Of a stretch of 41,799 nt of DNA, positions 27,986 through 35,525 are shown piece after piece. The stretch lies in NCBI GenBank assembly GCA_051960855.1, contig JBQCDV010000114.1:1-41799 (forward strand), written 5' to 3'. The notes under the pieces were generated by a model. It did no database searches. It saw nothing but the letters and a program-made list of their open reading frames with translations, and was not told the origin of the DNA. This DNA is from JBQCDV01 sp051960855. GTDB lineage: Bacteria > Actinomycetota > Actinomycetes > JAJZTN01. The translations under genes were made by a program, and so were the position numbers. Within the stretch, counting starts at the first letter, position 1, and each line of letters begins with the position of its first letter.

Positions 27986-28848
27986 GGCGCGAAGCTCTCC
28001 CCCGGCTGAGCAGCTGCAGGCTGCGGGAACGGCCCCGGCTCCGCCGCCGTGGGGACCAGCTGGGTGAGCAGCTCGACAACCGCTCGTCGGTAGCGGGACC
28101 GGCGAGACAGCCGGAGCTCGCCCCGCCCCAGCACGGCGAGTCCGGCGTCATGCGGGAGCTCGGACAGCAGCGGCACGTCCAGAGTCGCTGCGATGACGTC
28201 GGCGTCCCATGCGTGACCGACGTGCCGCACCACTGCCTCCCAGTCAGCAACGGCGCCGGGGCCGGCGTCGCTCTGGGTGGCACCCTCCGAGCGGGCCAGC
28301 GACCACGGGTCGGTGCTTCCCGCCATGGTGCGAGCCGCCGACAGGACGGCGGGCACGGTTGCCGGGGTCACCAGCAGCCGACGGTCGCAGCAGTCAAGCA
28401 CCGCCCGCGCCGCAGGCTCGAGACGGCGCGGCAAGTCGACCACCACGAGTCGGCGCGGGCGCGCCAGCGCCTCGACCACGGCAAGGGCGGCTTCCGCCGT
28501 GACGGGGACCGCGGCGCGCTCGAACGTCAGCAGGGGCAGCCCGGCGGCCGTGGGCAGGCTCGCGACGAGCCGCGCTCCCGACAGCCGCCCCTGGGCGTGG
28601 GCGAGATCGGTCCAGCGCAGCCCCGGCTCGAGGCACGCGTCCAGCGTCACGTCGATTCCCGCACCCCAGCCGTCCAGGTCGACGAGGGCAGCGTCGCGAC
28701 CCTCGTCCTGCGCGACCCGGGCGAGGGTGGCGGACAGCGTGGTCGCGCCCGCCCCGCCGCAGCCTCCCATCACCCCCACGACGACCCCTTCCCGCGGGCC
28801 CTGCTCGCCCCACGTCTGGCCGCCGTCGCGCTGCCGCTGTCTGCGCAC
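27982..28848 (-). CDS. ssd: Ssd/CpaE-like septum-site protein, N-terminally short
   Basis: This MinD/ParA-family-like protein (288 residues) should help place the Tad machine or influence septum formation, as its M. tuberculosis relative Rv3660c does. The P-loop region reads VMGGCGGAGATTLS, without the signature lysines, a trait I recall for Ssd proteins; LVDLDGWGAGID is the switch region. Family members usually have about 100 residues of a receiver-like domain ahead of this; here only about 25 residues precede the P-loop. The GTG at 28848 is used, with GAGG-rich sequence before it; GTG at 28965 is an alternative. A much longer frame reaches 29193 but reads through the 6C RNA. Truncation in this lineage is the likely explanation, not a frameshift, since no receiver-like sequence appears in other frames. 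Confidence 0.78.
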   Translation of the reverse strand: MRRQRQRDGGQTWGEQGPREGVVVGVMGGCGGAGATTLSATLARVAQDEGRDAALVDLDGWGAGIDVTLDACLEPGLRWTDLAHAQGRLSGARLVASLPTAAGLPLLTFERAAVPVTAEAALAVVEALARPRRLVVVDLPRRLEPAARAVLDCCDRRLLVTPATVPAVLSAARTMAGSTDPWSLARSEGATQSDAGPGAVADWEAVVRHVGHAWDADVIAATLDVPLLSELPHDAGLAVLGRGELRLSRRSRYRRAVVELLTQLVPTAAEPGPFPQPAAAQPGESFAP

Positions 28849-29052
28849 CCGCCTCGCCTCGCTCTCCGTGCCGTCGTCGCGACGGTCGCGGCCGACAGGA
28901 GCAGGGTGACGACGGCGAGGGCATGGGGGAACGCCGTTCGAGCCGGGTGTGGACAGGCAGCGCACCTCGGCTGGGCTGTGGACACCGGCTGCCGGACCGG
29001 CCGGAACGAGCGCGAGAGCGAGCGCGAGAGCGAGAGCCGAGGAGAGGGCCCA

Positions 29053-29157
29053 CAAAGGGACGACCCCCGCCAGGGGGGGGAGGGCGGGGGTCGTCGCACG
29101 GTCCGATCCAGGGGGGGAGGGATCGGTCCCGGCAGGGCGCCCACGGGGGTTGGGCGC
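29053..29157 (-). ncRNA. 6C small RNA
   Basis: The minus strand has two adjacent hairpins with C-runs in their loops: stem CCGATCC/GGATCGG at 29103-29126 with a loop of seven C, and stem CGACCCCCGCC/GGCGGGGGTCG at 29061-29093 with eight C, followed by a short pyrimidine and T-rich tail. This is the 6C RNA design of actinobacteria. The place, between ssd and the Rv3661-like HAD gene, is that of B11/6C in M. tuberculosis. A third, 7-bp hairpin with an ACCCCCG loop lies at 29137-29157 and may be the 5' end. The exact 5' end is uncertain. C-rich loops are believed to base-pair with G-rich mRNA leaders. Confidence 0.88.
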
Positions 29158-29225
29158 AGCGACCATGCTGTACCCCCCGCGCAGCCGGGGCAAACGCTCG
29201 TCCCCAGCCTCGGGGTTGAGCGACC

Positions 29226-29231
29226 TATGCT
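29226..29231 (+). promoter_or_regulatory. Leaderless-type -10 box of the HAD phosphatase gene
   Basis: TATGCT lies 6 nt ahead of GTG at 29238, again the leaderless spacing. It is divergent from the 6C RNA. Confidence 0.5.
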
Positions 29232-29237
29232 CGGAGG

Positions 29238-30059
29238 GTGATCGAGGAAGGCGTGAGCTCCCGCCGCGAGGCCGCCTTCTTCGACCTCGACAAGACGATC
29301 ATCGCCCGTTCGAGCACGCTCGCCTTCTCGCGCCCCTTCTACCGCGGCGGTCTGCTCAACCGCCGGGCCGTGCTGAAGAGCGCCTACGCGCAGTTCATGT
29401 ACCTCGTCGGCGGCGCGGACCACGACCAGATGGAGAAGATGCGCGCCTACCTGTCCGCGATGTGCGCGGGGTGGGATGTGCAGCAGGTGCAGGACATCGT
29501 CGGCGAGACGCTGCATGACCTGATCGACCCGCTCGTCTACGACGAGGCAGTCACCCTCATCGAGCAGCACCATGCAGCCGGCCGGGACGTCGTTATCGTC
29601 TCGACCTCCGGCGCCGAGGTCGTTGAGCCGATCGGTCAGATGCTCGGCGCCGACCACACCATCGCGACGCGGATGGTGATCGAGGACGGGCACTACACGG
29701 GCGAGATCGCGTACTACGCCTACGGCCCGACCAAGGCGGAGGCGATCCGCGCACTCGCTGCGCACGAGGGCTACGACCTGTCGCGCAGCTACGCCTACAG
29801 CGACTCCGCGACTGACCTGCCGATGCTCGAGGCCGTCGGGCACCCCACCGCCGTCAACCCCGACCGCATGCTGCGCAGAGAGGCGTCGGCACGCGGCTGG
29901 GAGATCCGCGACTTCAGCAACCGAGTCCCCCTGCGCGAGCGAGTGCGCGACGTCCGGCTGCCCACACGCCCTGCACTGACGGCAGCCGCCATGGGGGCCG
30001 GTGCGGCGACTGCGGGACTGGTCTGGCTCGCCGCTCGCCACCGCGCGGGTCGCCGCTGA
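29238..30059 (+). CDS. HAD-IB family phosphatase (Rv3661-like)
   Basis: The 273-residue protein is a haloacid dehalogenase-type phosphatase of the SerB-like IB group. Motif I is DLDKT (nucleophile D16, acid D18), motif II STS in VIVSTSGAE, lysine in PTKAEAI, and motif IV YSDSATDLPML. All catalytic residues are present. The C-terminus has a hydrophobic segment (AAAMGAGAATAGLVWLAA) that may anchor it to the membrane. It is next to the 6C RNA and divergent from it. The natural substrate, perhaps a phosphoserine or lipid phosphate, is unknown. The start is GTG at 29238; a second GTG at 29253 is possible. Confidence 0.9.
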   Translation: MIEEGVSSRREAAFFDLDKTIIARSSTLAFSRPFYRGGLLNRRAVLKSAYAQFMYLVGGADHDQMEKMRAYLSAMCAGWDVQQVQDIVGETLHDLIDPLVYDEAVTLIEQHHAAGRDVVIVSTSGAEVVEPIGQMLGADHTIATRMVIEDGHYTGEIAYYAYGPTKAEAIRALAAHEGYDLSRSYAYSDSATDLPMLEAVGHPTAVNPDRMLRREASARGWEIRDFSNRVPLRERVRDVRLPTRPALTAAAMGAGAATAGLVWLAARHRAGRR

Positions 30060-30155
30060 CGACTGACCCGCGGGGGCGGTCGTGCCACCTTCGCGTGCTG
30101 GCTCCCCGCATTCGAGCGATAGTGGGGTCAGGCGCCGGACCGAGGAGGTGAGGAC

Positions 30156-31253
30156 ATGGACCTCCTCGACGCACCCGACGACCAGCCGTCCGGCTGGCGT
30201 CGCCTCCGTGGGCGCCCTCCGCTCGACGACAGCGACCCCGGGTCCCCGACCCGGGGCGAGCCGGAGGACCTGGACGACCTAGACGACCGGCACGAGCCCC
30301 ACGAGCCCCACGAGCCGGACAGGAAACACGGGGCCCACCAGCACCGCCGCCTCGTCCTCATGGGAGCGGTGGCGGCAGCGGTCGGCACCGCGCTGGGGAT
30401 GTACCTGCTGGGTCGGCGCGACGGCGCGCAGGTCGCGACCGCAGCGGCCCAGCAGAGGCTCACGGTGATCGTCGCCTCGGACCGTGACGGCGGCATGGCC
30501 TACGACAGCAACGACGGCCGGAACGGCGACCGGATGGTCGCGCCCGTCGCCCTGACCGTTGTCAACGCCGGCGCCCCGGTCACCGTCACGGGGCTGCGCA
30601 CCGAGACCCCCGGCCTGGAGTTCCTGCCGCTCGGCTCCCCGCTCGTGCTCGATCGCGGGCACAGCGTGCAGATGGCCGCGCACCTCGCGATGGCGTGCAA
30701 CCGCGAGAAGCGGCCCGACGCGAGCCGGTCGTCCGCCGTCCTGCTCGTCCGCGATGACCAGGGCGAGGAGCGCGAGCTGCCGGTCGATCTCGCGGGCGCG
30801 CTCGACTACGCCGTCGCCAGTTCCCCCGACTGCGACGACCAGACTCCGCTGGTCGCCCCCGTCGTCCGCAGCTGGCGGCGGCTGCCCGCTCCCCAACAGG
30901 GCATCGCCACGGTGCTGGAGCTGCACAACCTCACCGACCGCGACGTCGTCCTGCATCTGACCGCTCCGCAGCTGCAGATCCGGACGGCGACGGCAGCCAA
31001 CGAGTTCCGCGTGCCGGCCAGCACCACGATCAGCGTCGAGGCGCGGCTGGCGATGCCCGACTGCTCCGCCAACCTTGTGAGCGTCCTCTCCGGCCTCACC
31101 TTCGAGACCGGTCTGGTGATGTCGTCGGGCAGCTACTCGCCCCGATGGGGTGGTCAGCTCGACCTACCCAACGACGCGGCCGTCGCGCTGCTCGCCACCT
31201 GCGGCCCGCCGCCTGCGACCCCCACATCGTCGAACGCCGCTGGAGCTCGCTGA
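30156..31253 (+). CDS. Single-pass membrane protein with two extracytoplasmic modules, paralog A
   Basis: I do not recognise a family. The 365-residue protein has an acidic, Pro-rich cytosolic N-terminus with a His-Glu-Pro triplet repeat, one membrane helix at about 66-87 (LVLMGAVAAAVGTALGMYLLG), and about 275 residues outside. The outside part reads as two beta-rich modules, each with two cysteines: C181/C226 and C303/C349. The spacing suggests one disulfide in each Ig-like module. The start ATG has a strong GAGGAGGTGAGG ribosome site. The next gene is a paralog that shares these features. Function is unknown; adhesion, cell-wall binding or a receptor are all possible. Confidence 0.85.
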   Translation: MDLLDAPDDQPSGWRRLRGRPPLDDSDPGSPTRGEPEDLDDLDDRHEPHEPHEPDRKHGAHQHRRLVLMGAVAAAVGTALGMYLLGRRDGAQVATAAAQQRLTVIVASDRDGGMAYDSNDGRNGDRMVAPVALTVVNAGAPVTVTGLRTETPGLEFLPLGSPLVLDRGHSVQMAAHLAMACNREKRPDASRSSAVLLVRDDQGEERELPVDLAGALDYAVASSPDCDDQTPLVAPVVRSWRRLPAPQQGIATVLELHNLTDRDVVLHLTAPQLQIRTATAANEFRVPASTTISVEARLAMPDCSANLVSVLSGLTFETGLVMSSGSYSPRWGGQLDLPNDAAVALLATCGPPPATPTSSNAAGAR

Positions 31254-32302
31254 TGTCCGTCTTCGGCGGCCCCGCATCCGGGCGCGGGTCTCGCCGCTCT
31301 CCCCGACAGGAGCTCCTCGACGGCGTCGAGGGGCCCGCGGCGACGTGGCTGTCGGAGGACAGCGAGGACCTCGAGCTGGCTGCGGACGACCGCGACCGTG
31401 GAGAGACGCCGCACTCCGGCGGACGCCGGACGGCAATGATCGCGGCAGTCGCGGGGCTCCTCGTGGGAGCTATGGTCACATTTATCGTCACGCAGACGGT
31501 AAGCGAGAGGGCGGCTGAGCGGAAGGTGGCCGTCGTCCTGGCGTCGCCCGGCGCGGAGAGCGCCGTCCTGTCCCTGGCAGAGCGACCCGACCGCGACCAT
31601 CCGGTCGTCGACGTGGCCCTGCGGCTGCACAACAGGGGCGCGCCTGTGACCTTCGAGTCGCTGTCGTCTCGCGCTGCCGCCATCGACGTCCGGTCGGCTC
31701 GCGTCGTCAGCGGCTCCACCACGATCGCCAGCGGCTCCTCGGCATTGCTGACCGTAGCTCTGGCCGTCACATGCCCCAGCGATGACAACGACAGCTCCGT
31801 CACCCTGCAGCTGCGAAACGCCGCGGACGAGAGCGTCGAGGTCCCGACTGATCTCCCGGAGGGACTGGTGCGATCGGCTCGCTCCTACGCCTGCCTGGGT
31901 GTCCCTGGTCCCGTCGGCGGAGTGTCTGTCCGCTACGCCACCGGCGTGGCCCAGCTGCCGGCCACAGTTGTCCTGCGCCTCGACGTGCACAGCGCCAGCG
32001 ATGCACCGGTGTGGGTCGTCGAGGGAGCCTCCAGCGGCCTCGACGACGTCACCGTGCAGGGCACGCCGATCCGGGTGTCTCCCGGTCAGACCGCACGCGT
32101 GACGGCCGTCGTCAAGCTCGAGGCCTGCCCCCTGCAGTCGGGCGTCGCTCCCCCGCAGCTGACCCTTCGCGTCACGGCGACGCCACCGGTGCACGGACGA
32201 GTCACGGATGCCTTCGACATTCGCGTGCCCTCGGACCTGCCGCTCATCACGACCTACCTGCAAGCGGCCGAGGAGACCTGTCTGCGCCGGGCGCAGCAGT
32301 AA
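31253..32302 (+). CDS. Single-pass membrane protein with two extracytoplasmic modules, paralog B
   Basis: This 349-residue protein mirrors the preceding one: acidic cytosolic N-terminus, one membrane helix (AMIAAVAGLLVGAMVTFIV), and two outside modules with C174/C214 and C292/C343. The first module shares the phrase N-x-GAPVT with its neighbour (VVNAGAPVTV and LHNRGAPVTF). The cysteine-to-cysteine distances and the distance between modules (77 and 78 residues) match closely. The ATG shares a base with the upstream stop (TGATG), so translation is coupled. Family and function are unknown. The pair likely works together, for instance as a heterodimer. Confidence 0.85.
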   Translation: MSVFGGPASGRGSRRSPRQELLDGVEGPAATWLSEDSEDLELAADDRDRGETPHSGGRRTAMIAAVAGLLVGAMVTFIVTQTVSERAAERKVAVVLASPGAESAVLSLAERPDRDHPVVDVALRLHNRGAPVTFESLSSRAAAIDVRSARVVSGSTTIASGSSALLTVALAVTCPSDDNDSSVTLQLRNAADESVEVPTDLPEGLVRSARSYACLGVPGPVGGVSVRYATGVAQLPATVVLRLDVHSASDAPVWVVEGASSGLDDVTVQGTPIRVSPGQTARVTAVVKLEACPLQSGVAPPQLTLRVTATPPVHGRVTDAFDIRVPSDLPLITTYLQAAEETCLRRAQQ

Positions 32303-32311
32303 CAGCGAGCC

Positions 32312-32334
32312 GCCGGCCAGTGACGCTAGCCGGC
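32312..32334. terminator. Weak convergent hairpin
   Basis: Two copies of the palindrome GCCGGC at 32312-32317 and 32329-32334 can pair around an 11-nt loop between two convergent genes; the loop holds the stop codon of the minus-strand gene. The stem is short and no U-tract is present. Confidence 0.35.
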
Positions 32335-33120
32335 CGCCGACGCGATCTCGTCAGCACGACGAGAAGCGACGACAGCGGCGTTCGCGAAGTACCGCAGCCA
32401 CTGCCCCATTCCCTCGGGCGTCCCGGACGCATACGCGGCGAGGCCCACGGTGTAGGCAGATGCGCCGAGGTCGACGTGCCCGGCGTTCAAGGGCACCACT
32501 CCCCGTGGGTCCCCGCCCTTGGCCCGCAGCACCACCTCCGCCGCGCCCCGGGCAACCAGCCCGGAGTCCCCGACGAAGGCGTCGGTTGTGTGCAGCTCTC
32601 CGTGTACGACGGCCGCGACGACGAGAGCCGGGGACCGAGTGGCGCCCAGCGTCTCGAGCAGGAGGTCGAGACGCGAGACGACCTCGGCGTCGGGCCGGGG
32701 GCGGCCGAGCGCCTCTGCCGGGACGGCATCAGCAGCGGCGGCCAGATGCAGACGCCCCAGGACGTACCGCGGCGAGGTGGCCCAGCTCGGTCCTCCGCCT
32801 GCGGCGTCGCCACGGGCGGCAACCGCAACCTCCTCCCCGACGCGCAGTGCTGCCCGCACCTCCGGCGGCAGCTCCTGACCGTCGCGCACGTGAGCACGGA
32901 GCTCGTCGATGTCGAGCTCTGACCCGCAGCCGAGCGCGGCCGAGGCGACAGCATCCTCGAAGGCGACCTCGCGCAGCACCCGGTCCGCCTGCCGTCGCAG
33001 ACTCCGGTGCCACTGCACCGCGTCGATCGCCGACTGCGCCGACGCGACGGCGTCGGCGACCCCAGGCAGACCCACGAGCGGCGCCAGGGGGTCATCCGAT
33101 GCGCGTGTTGGGTGGACCAC
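32326..33120 (-). CDS. Rv3662c-like protein with degenerate Fic-like motif
   Basis: This 264-residue, mostly helical protein belongs to an actinobacterial family often labelled 'oxidoreductase' without good basis (M. tuberculosis Rv3662c). Around 177-190 the sequence reads HTTDAFVGDSGLVAR, recalling the Fic motif HPFxxGNGRxxR with the proline and asparagine replaced, so AMPylation is unlikely unless the substitutions are tolerated. The GTG at 33120 is chosen because TAGGGT lies 7 nt before it; the frame upstream is not family-like. It is divergent from the LytS-type kinase and shares a 36-bp promoter gap. The Fic relation is my inference. Confidence 0.6.
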   Translation of the reverse strand: MVHPTRASDDPLAPLVGLPGVADAVASAQSAIDAVQWHRSLRRQADRVLREVAFEDAVASAALGCGSELDIDELRAHVRDGQELPPEVRAALRVGEEVAVAARGDAAGGGPSWATSPRYVLGRLHLAAAADAVPAEALGRPRPDAEVVSRLDLLLETLGATRSPALVVAAVVHGELHTTDAFVGDSGLVARGAAEVVLRAKGGDPRGVVPLNAGHVDLGASAYTVGLAAYASGTPEGMGQWLRYFANAAVVASRRADEIASAAG

Positions 33121-33127
33121 CCGCGCG

Positions 33128-33133
33128 ACCCTA
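33128..33133 (-). promoter_or_regulatory. Leaderless-type -10 box of the Rv3662c-like gene
   Basis: TAGGGT on the minus strand lies 7 nt upstream of GTG at 33120, facing away from the kinase promoter. Confidence 0.5.
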
Positions 33134-33144
33134 GCGAGCGCCGC

Positions 33145-33150
33145 TACGGT
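33145..33150 (+). promoter_or_regulatory. Leaderless-type -10 box of the sensor kinase gene
   Basis: TACGGT lies 6 nt ahead of GTG at 33157. Together with the opposite TAGGGT box it makes a compact divergent promoter of 36 bp. Confidence 0.5.
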
Positions 33151-33156
33151 CGCAGG

Positions 33157-34305
33157 GTGCGACTGCGTGACCGGCTGGGACGTCACCGTGCGCTCGGGAC
33201 GCCCGCCGACCGGGCGACGTACGCGACCCTGCACACCGCCTCTCTCGCGGCACCGGCCCTGCGCGGTGGTCTCACCACGAACGGCGCTGCCCGTGCCGCC
33301 CCTCATCTGCGAGCCCTCCTCGGGACACCCGCGCTCGCCATGACAGACACGGCGCGGCTCGTCGTGTGGGACGGGACCGCCGAGCACCACGCCGGGGACG
33401 TCCTCACCCACGCCGCCTCGGCCCTGTCGACAGGTCGCTCGGAGGTCCTCGGCCACACCGCCGTTGCCTGCGCCGACCCGTCCTGCCCCGTGCGCGCCGC
33501 TGTCGTCGCACCGCTCGTGGTCGAGGAGAACGTCGTCGGCGCACTCGTCGGCTACGCCCCGGTCGTCGTGGCCGGGCAGGCCCGAGCGGTGTCCGAGCTC
33601 GCGCGGTGGGTGTCAGGACAGCTGGAGCTCGCCGAGCTCGACCGATCGCGGGCTCGCGCGGCCGAAGCGGAAGTCCGTGCCCTACGCGCGCAGATCAGCC
33701 CGCACTTCATCTACAACGCCCTGACGGCGATCGCCAGCTTCGTGCGCACCGATCCCGAACGCGCCCGCGAGCTGCTGCTGGAATTCGCCGACTTCACCCG
33801 GTACTCCTTTCGCCGGCACGGCGACTACACGACGCTCGCCGAGGAGCTGCGCTCGATCGACCGCTACCTGCTGCTGGAGCGCGCCCGCTTCGGCCAGCGG
33901 CTGCAGGTGACGTTGCAGATCGCCCCGGAGGTGCTTCCCGTGGCCGTGCCCTTCCTCTGTCTGCAGCCCCTCGTCGAGAACGCCGTCCGCCATGGCCTGG
34001 AGGGCCGGCCCGGGCCGGGCCATGTCAGCATCAGCGCCGAGGATGCCGGCGGCGACGCGGTGATCAGCGTCGAGGACGACGGCATCGGCATCGACCCCGA
34101 GCTGGTGAGGAGCGCGCTGGCTGGCGCACCAGACGTGGACAGCGTGGGGCTCGCGAACGTCGACGCGCGGCTGCGCCAGACCTTCGGCGACGCCTACGGG
34201 CTCGTCGTCGAGACGGCTCCCGGCGCCGGCACCAAGGTGGTCGTCCGCGTGCCGAAGTTCGCGCCCGGCGTCGACGCCCGCCCGTCCCCCAGCGCCGTTC
34301 CCTAG
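33157..34305 (+). CDS. LytS/YpdA-type sensor histidine kinase
   Basis: This 382-residue kinase lacks visible membrane helices. An N-terminal GAF-like sensory region (residues about 40-150) is followed by the His_kinase domain, with H183 in QISPHFIYNAL, and a HATPase domain with PLVENAVRHG (N-box) and DDGIGI (G1) and GLANVDARL (G2). It pairs with the LytTR regulator directly downstream. The neighbouring acetate transport genes make acetate, pyruvate or a related metabolite a good guess for the signal, as in other LytS-like systems. The soluble GAF domain suggests a cytosolic signal. The GTG start follows a TACGGT box. Confidence 0.9.
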   Translation: MRLRDRLGRHRALGTPADRATYATLHTASLAAPALRGGLTTNGAARAAPHLRALLGTPALAMTDTARLVVWDGTAEHHAGDVLTHAASALSTGRSEVLGHTAVACADPSCPVRAAVVAPLVVEENVVGALVGYAPVVVAGQARAVSELARWVSGQLELAELDRSRARAAEAEVRALRAQISPHFIYNALTAIASFVRTDPERARELLLEFADFTRYSFRRHGDYTTLAEELRSIDRYLLLERARFGQRLQVTLQIAPEVLPVAVPFLCLQPLVENAVRHGLEGRPGPGHVSISAEDAGGDAVISVEDDGIGIDPELVRSALAGAPDVDSVGLANVDARLRQTFGDAYGLVVETAPGAGTKVVVRVPKFAPGVDARPSPSAVP

Positions 34306-34352
34306 GCAGCGACACCCCTCGGCTTGCCATCGTCGAACGACGTCCGCGGGCC

Positions 34353-34358
34353 TACCCT
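34353..34358 (+). promoter_or_regulatory. Candidate internal -10 box of the response regulator gene
   Basis: TACCCT lies 7 nt upstream of ATG at 34366 in the short gap after the kinase gene, so the regulator could also be made alone from a leaderless transcript. Confidence 0.35.
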
Positions 34359-34365
34359 CGGCGTC

Positions 34366-35118
34366 ATGCTGCGCGCCCTGGTCGTCGATGACGAGCGGCC
34401 CGCCGTCGAGGAGCTCGACTGGCTGCTGCGCCGCGACGGCCGAGTCGCAGAGGTGCGTACGGCTGAGGACGCCCGCAGCGCACTGCGTGCGCTGGAGGAC
34501 GATGACGTGGACGTCGTCTTCCTCGACGTCCGGATGCCGGGACTCGACGGACTCGAGCTCGCCCGGGTGCTGCGGAGGTTCCGGACGCCGCCCGCGGTCG
34601 TCTTCGTCACCGCGTACGAGGAGCATGCCGTCGCCGCCTTCGAGCTCGACGCGGTCGACTACCTGCTCAAGCCGGTCCGGCCGGAGCGCCTGGCCGAGGC
34701 GGTGCGCCGGGTCATCGACGCACGCCGGGACGGCAGCGACGGGGGCACCGCCGTCCCGGGCGACGAGACGGTCGTGGTGGAGCTCGGCGGCGTCACCCGC
34801 TTCGTGCAGCGCTCTCAGGTCACCTGGGTCGAGGCGCAGGGCGACTACGCCCGACTGCATACCGACAGCGAGAGCCACCTCGTGCGGATACCGCTCGCGG
34901 TGCTCGAGGAGCGGTGGCGCGCCGCGGGCTTCGTCCGCATCCATCGGAGCACCCTCGTCTGCGTCACCGCGATCGAGGAGCTGCGCCTCGAGTCGGGCCG
35001 CTGCGTCGTGACGGTGTCGGGGCAGCGGCTGCAGGTCGCTCGCCGTCACACCCGTGAGCTGCGCGACCTGCTGGTGCGCGGCGCGACCGACCAGCCCACG
35101 ACTGGAGCACCGGCGTGA
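34366..35118 (+). CDS. LytTR-family response regulator
   Basis: This 250-residue regulator has an N-terminal receiver with D8/D9, phosphoacceptor D54 in FLDVRMPG, the TAY segment and K in LLKPV, and a C-terminal LytTR DNA-binding domain (VTWVEAQGDYARLHT...FVRIHRSTLV). Regulators of this type bind direct repeats. It is 60 nt after the kinase and overlaps the next gene by 4 bp (GTGA). The likely target is the ActP-like operon it heads; no repeat-type operator was identified by eye. The ATG at 34366 is preferred to an upstream ATG at 34324. Confidence 0.92.
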   Translation: MLRALVVDDERPAVEELDWLLRRDGRVAEVRTAEDARSALRALEDDDVDVVFLDVRMPGLDGLELARVLRRFRTPPAVVFVTAYEEHAVAAFELDAVDYLLKPVRPERLAEAVRRVIDARRDGSDGGTAVPGDETVVVELGGVTRFVQRSQVTWVEAQGDYARLHTDSESHLVRIPLAVLEERWRAAGFVRIHRSTLVCVTAIEELRLESGRCVVTVSGQRLQVARRHTRELRDLLVRGATDQPTTGAPA

Positions 35119-35510
35119 GCGAGGCTGACCGGCCCCGACGCCTGCGTGTCACGTCGCCGCACACGTCGACAGGAGCGGCACGGCAACCGCGACGGGCCGC
35201 TGCTGCCACAGCCCGCGTGGAGATCGCGGAGGAGACGTCGCTGGGACGCGTCTACGTCGACGCCCTCGTCCGCACGCAGCTGCGGCTGGCCCTGCTGGCC
35301 TGCGCGGGGCTGGCCGTCGGGCTGGGCGCGGTGCCCGTGCTCTTCCTGCTCGTCCCAGCCGTCGGGCAGGTGTCGGTGCTGGGCCTTCCCCTGCCGTGGC
35401 TGCTGCTCGGCGTGCTCGTCTACCCGGCACTCGTCCTCGCGGCCTGGTGGCACGTGCGAGCGGCGGAGCGGGCCGAGCGGCACTTCCGCGATCTCGTCGG
35501 CCCCCGCTGA
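35115..35510 (+). CDS. Small two-helix membrane protein of a symporter operon
   Basis: This 131-residue protein has two hydrophobic segments (about 58-84 and 91-112) between basic ends. It occupies the place where many symporter operons have a DUF485-type protein, but I cannot confirm that family by sequence. It starts inside the regulator's stop (GTGAG) and ends 15 nt before the symporter, so it is most likely a partner or assembly factor of the transporter. Confidence 0.65.
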   Translation: MSEADRPRRLRVTSPHTSTGAARQPRRAAAATARVEIAEETSLGRVYVDALVRTQLRLALLACAGLAVGLGAVPVLFLLVPAVGQVSVLGLPLPWLLLGVLVYPALVLAAWWHVRAAERAERHFRDLVGPR

Positions 35511-35525
35511 GGTCTGGAGCGGCCG

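Larger units (their letters stand above)
28849..29237. other. Intergenic region between ssd and the HAD phosphatase gene
   Basis: This 389-bp stretch holds the 6C RNA on the minus strand, a 12-bp-type repeat of alternating GCGAGA/GCGAGC units at about 29009-29040, and the promoter of the HAD gene at its right end. About 200 bp between the 6C terminator and ssd have no recognisable function and may be the ssd leader. I see no gene in it. Confidence 0.6.

Noticed and set aside
28770..29050. A hydrophobic helix in another minus frame (ALAVVTLLLSAATVA) between 6C and ssd
   Set aside because: No usable start codon or ribosome site, and it overlaps the ssd 5' end.
28849..29193. Extending ssd to an ATG at 29193
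   Set aside because: It would read through the 6C hairpins and a G-run, and its residues do not resemble the family's receiver-like domain.
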